Shown: one piece after another, positions 62,611-64,000 of the stretch | Layout: the number at the start of each line of letters is the position of its first letter | Position numbering within the stretch: position 1 is the first letter of the stretch | Source: Caballeronia catudaia | Lineage (GTDB): Bacteria; Pseudomonadota; Gammaproteobacteria; Burkholderiales; Burkholderiaceae | Direction of reading: 5' to 3' | NCBI RefSeq assembly: GCF_001544755.2 | Contig: NZ_FCOF02000019.1 | Coordinates: 1-64,000, forward strand | Length of the DNA: 64,000 bases | Program-made: the position numbers and the translations under genes | The notes under the pieces: model-generated | What the model was told of the DNA's origin: nothing | Databases searched by the model: none | What the model saw: the letters and a program-made list of their open reading frames with translations, nothing else

Positions 62611-64000
62611 ATGAGTCACTTTCTGGATCGGCTGAAGTTCATGTCGCGCATCAAGTCCACGTTCTCGAACGGACATGGTGCGGTCGTGAACGAAGACCGC
62701 AAATGGGAGAACGGCTATCGCAGCCGTTGGCAGCACGACAAGATCGTGCGTTCCACGCACGGCGTGAACTGCACGGGATCGTGCTCGTGGAAGGTCTATG
62801 TCAAGAACGGACTGATCACGTGGGAGACGCAGCAGACGGACTATCCGCGCACGCGCCCCGATCTGCCGAATCATGAGCCGCGCGGCTGTCCGCGTGGCGC
62901 GTCGTATAGCTGGTACGTCTATTCCGCGCAGCGCGTGAAGCATCCGATGATTCGCGGCCGTCTCATCGAAATGTGGCGCGGGGCGCGCAAGACGCTCGAC
63001 CCGGTGGCGGCGTGGGCGTCGATCTGCGAAGACCCCGTCAAGGCGAAGCGCTACAAGAGCGTGCGTGGCCTGGGCGGTTTCGTGCGCGCGGACTGGGACA
63101 CGGCAAGCGAGATCATCGCGGCGGCGAATGCGTACACCGTCGGCAAGTATGGACCGGACCGCGTGATCGGCTTCTCGCCGATTCCCGCCATGTCGATGGT
63201 TTCCTACGCAGCGGGCGCACGCTATCTGAGTCTGATCGGCGGCGCGTGCCTGTCGTTCTATGACTGGTATTGCGACCTTCCGCCGGCATCGCCGCAAGTC
63301 TGGGGCGAGCAGACGGACGTCCCCGAGTCGGCAGACTGGTACAACTCCACGTATCTGATGGTGTGGGGCTCGAACGTGCCGCAAACGCGCACGCCGGATG
63401 CGCACTTCTACACGGAAGTGCGTTACAAGGGCACGAAGACCGTCGCAGTCTCGTCCGATTACAGCGAGATGGTGAAGTTCGGCGACATCTGGCTGGCGCC
63501 GAAGCAAGGCACCGACGCCGCGCTCGCCATGGCGATGGGTCATGTCGTGCTGAAGGAGTTCCACGCAAGCGGCAAATCCGCGTACTTCCGCGACTACGTG
63601 AAGCGCTATACCGACATGGCGATGCTCGTCGTGTTGCGCGAGAACCCGAATGGCGACGGCACGCTCGTTCCCGATCATTTCCTGCGCGCATCGCAACTGC
63701 AGAACGATCTCGACGAAGCGAACAATCCGCAATGGAAGACGCTCGTCATCGACGAGACGAGCGGCGAGATCGTCGCGCCGAACGGCACGATCGGCTTCCG
63801 CTGGGGCGAGGCGAATCATGACGACGGCGCTAAGGTAGGCCGCTGGAATCTCGAACAGAAGGACGGCGGCTCGGGCCGCGATATCGATCCGCGTCTGTCG
63901 CAGATTGGCGCACACGACGAAGTCGCGGAGGTGAGCTTCCCGTACTTCGGCGCGGAGCACGACGCGCTGCTCGCGCGCCGCGTGCCCGTCAAACGCATCA
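62611..64000 (+). CDS. narG: Membrane-bound nitrate reductase alpha subunit, cut by window end
   Basis: 463 codons are visible of a protein that normally has ~1240 residues. His50, Cys54, Cys58 and Cys93 (STHGVNCTGSC, RGCPRG) ligate the first [4Fe-4S] cluster, one residue offset from E. coli NarG. YDWYCDLPPASPQVWGEQTD holds the molybdenum-ligating Asp222. It reduces nitrate to nitrite with electrons from quinol through NarI and NarH. GGAG precedes ATG 62611. narH, narJ and narI should follow beyond the window. Confidence 0.97.
   Translation, partial: MSHFLDRLKFMSRIKSTFSNGHGAVVNEDRKWENGYRSRWQHDKIVRSTHGVNCTGSCSWKVYVKNGLITWETQQTDYPRTRPDLPNHEPRGCPRGASYSWYVYSAQRVKHPMIRGRLIEMWRGARKTLDPVAAWASICEDPVKAKRYKSVRGLGGFVRADWDTASEIIAAANAYTVGKYGPDRVIGFSPIPAMSMVSYAAGARYLSLIGGACLSFYDWYCDLPPASPQVWGEQTDVPESADWYNSTYLMVWGSNVPQTRTPDAHFYTEVRYKGTKTVAVSSDYSEMVKFGDIWLAPKQGTDAALAMAMGHVVLKEFHASGKSAYFRDYVKRYTDMAMLVVLRENPNGDGTLVPDHFLRASQLQNDLDEANNPQWKTLVIDETSGEIVAPNGTIGFRWGEANHDDGAKVGRWNLEQKDGGSGRDIDPRLSQIGAHDEVAEVSFPYFGAEHDALLARRVPVKRI

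Noticed and set aside
1-64000. CRISPR arrays, tRNA/rRNA genes, insertion sequences, integrase or attachment sites
   Set aside because: No regularly spaced direct repeats, cloverleaf-like segments or transposase/integrase motifs were recognised on reading; a tRNAscan or ISfinder run would settle it.

Overview
The window is a high-GC chromosomal segment of a Burkholderia sensu lato bacterium (Burkholderiaceae; Caballeronia or Paraburkholderia is most likely). This rests on protein resemblance: the Burkholderia-type T6SS block, the small hypothetical proteins, the lipoyl-E3 lpdA, the bo3 oxidase operon and the narK-narK-narG layout. The genus is inferred, not proven.

Layout. (1) 1-14.6 kb: the right end of a type VI secretion (T6SS) cluster. 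It opens with the 3' part of a GH19/lysozyme-like effector and two exported proteins that look like immunity factors, one of them an LprI-type lysozyme inhibitor. This block is visibly AT-richer than what follows. Then come a conserved membrane protein, tssM, a WRRGH-domain protein, tssA, tssF, tssG, tssJ and an OmpA-like lipoprotein, mostly coupled by overlapping stop/start codons. tssB, C, D, E, H, I, K and L are not here. (2) 15-20.9 kb: single genes (reductase fragment, two GNAT acetyltransferases, esterase, possible PD-(D/E)XK protein, glycosyltransferase). (3) 20.9-26.4 kb: two sulfonate-type ABC systems. One is decayed (substrate-binding remnant, intact permease, frameshifted binding protein). 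The other is an intact tauABC set facing it, followed by fused remnants of a TetR gene and a receiver domain. (4) 26.4-33.2 kb: lpdA, a DUF2325 protein, a ModE-like regulator beside a truncated molybdopterin oxidoreductase, a cold-shock gene, a PHB-depolymerase-like esterase with a ribbon-helix-helix regulator and its probable operator, and a beta-propeller lipoprotein.

(5) 33.2-42.3 kb: sugar uptake and catabolism. A ROK regulator and rbsA/C/B-like transporter form one operon; then free-methionine-sulfoxide reductase, a DUF302 pseudogene, an orphan sugar-binding protein, and a divergent FAH-family dehydratase/hydrolase and IclR pair. (6) 42.3-46.5 kb: stress and signalling genes (Usp, single-domain receiver, small hypotheticals) and a UbiB-like protein that has lost its kinase residues. 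(7) 46.7-52 kb: a 1.7-kilo-residue autotransporter with an internal duplication of about 1.1 kb. (8) 52-55.4 kb: a cupin-MFS-SDR-IclR catabolic operon. (9) 55.6-64 kb: the aerobic bo3 quinol oxidase operon cyoABCD (leftward) diverges from the anaerobic nitrate operon narK1-narK2-narG (rightward, cut by the window end). An FNR/Anr-like site lies between them.

No tRNA, rRNA, CRISPR array or intact insertion sequence was seen. Remnants (ferredoxin-reductase fragment, SBP remnant, TetR/receiver junction, DUF302, truncated molybdo-oxidoreductase) suggest ongoing gene loss by deletion.
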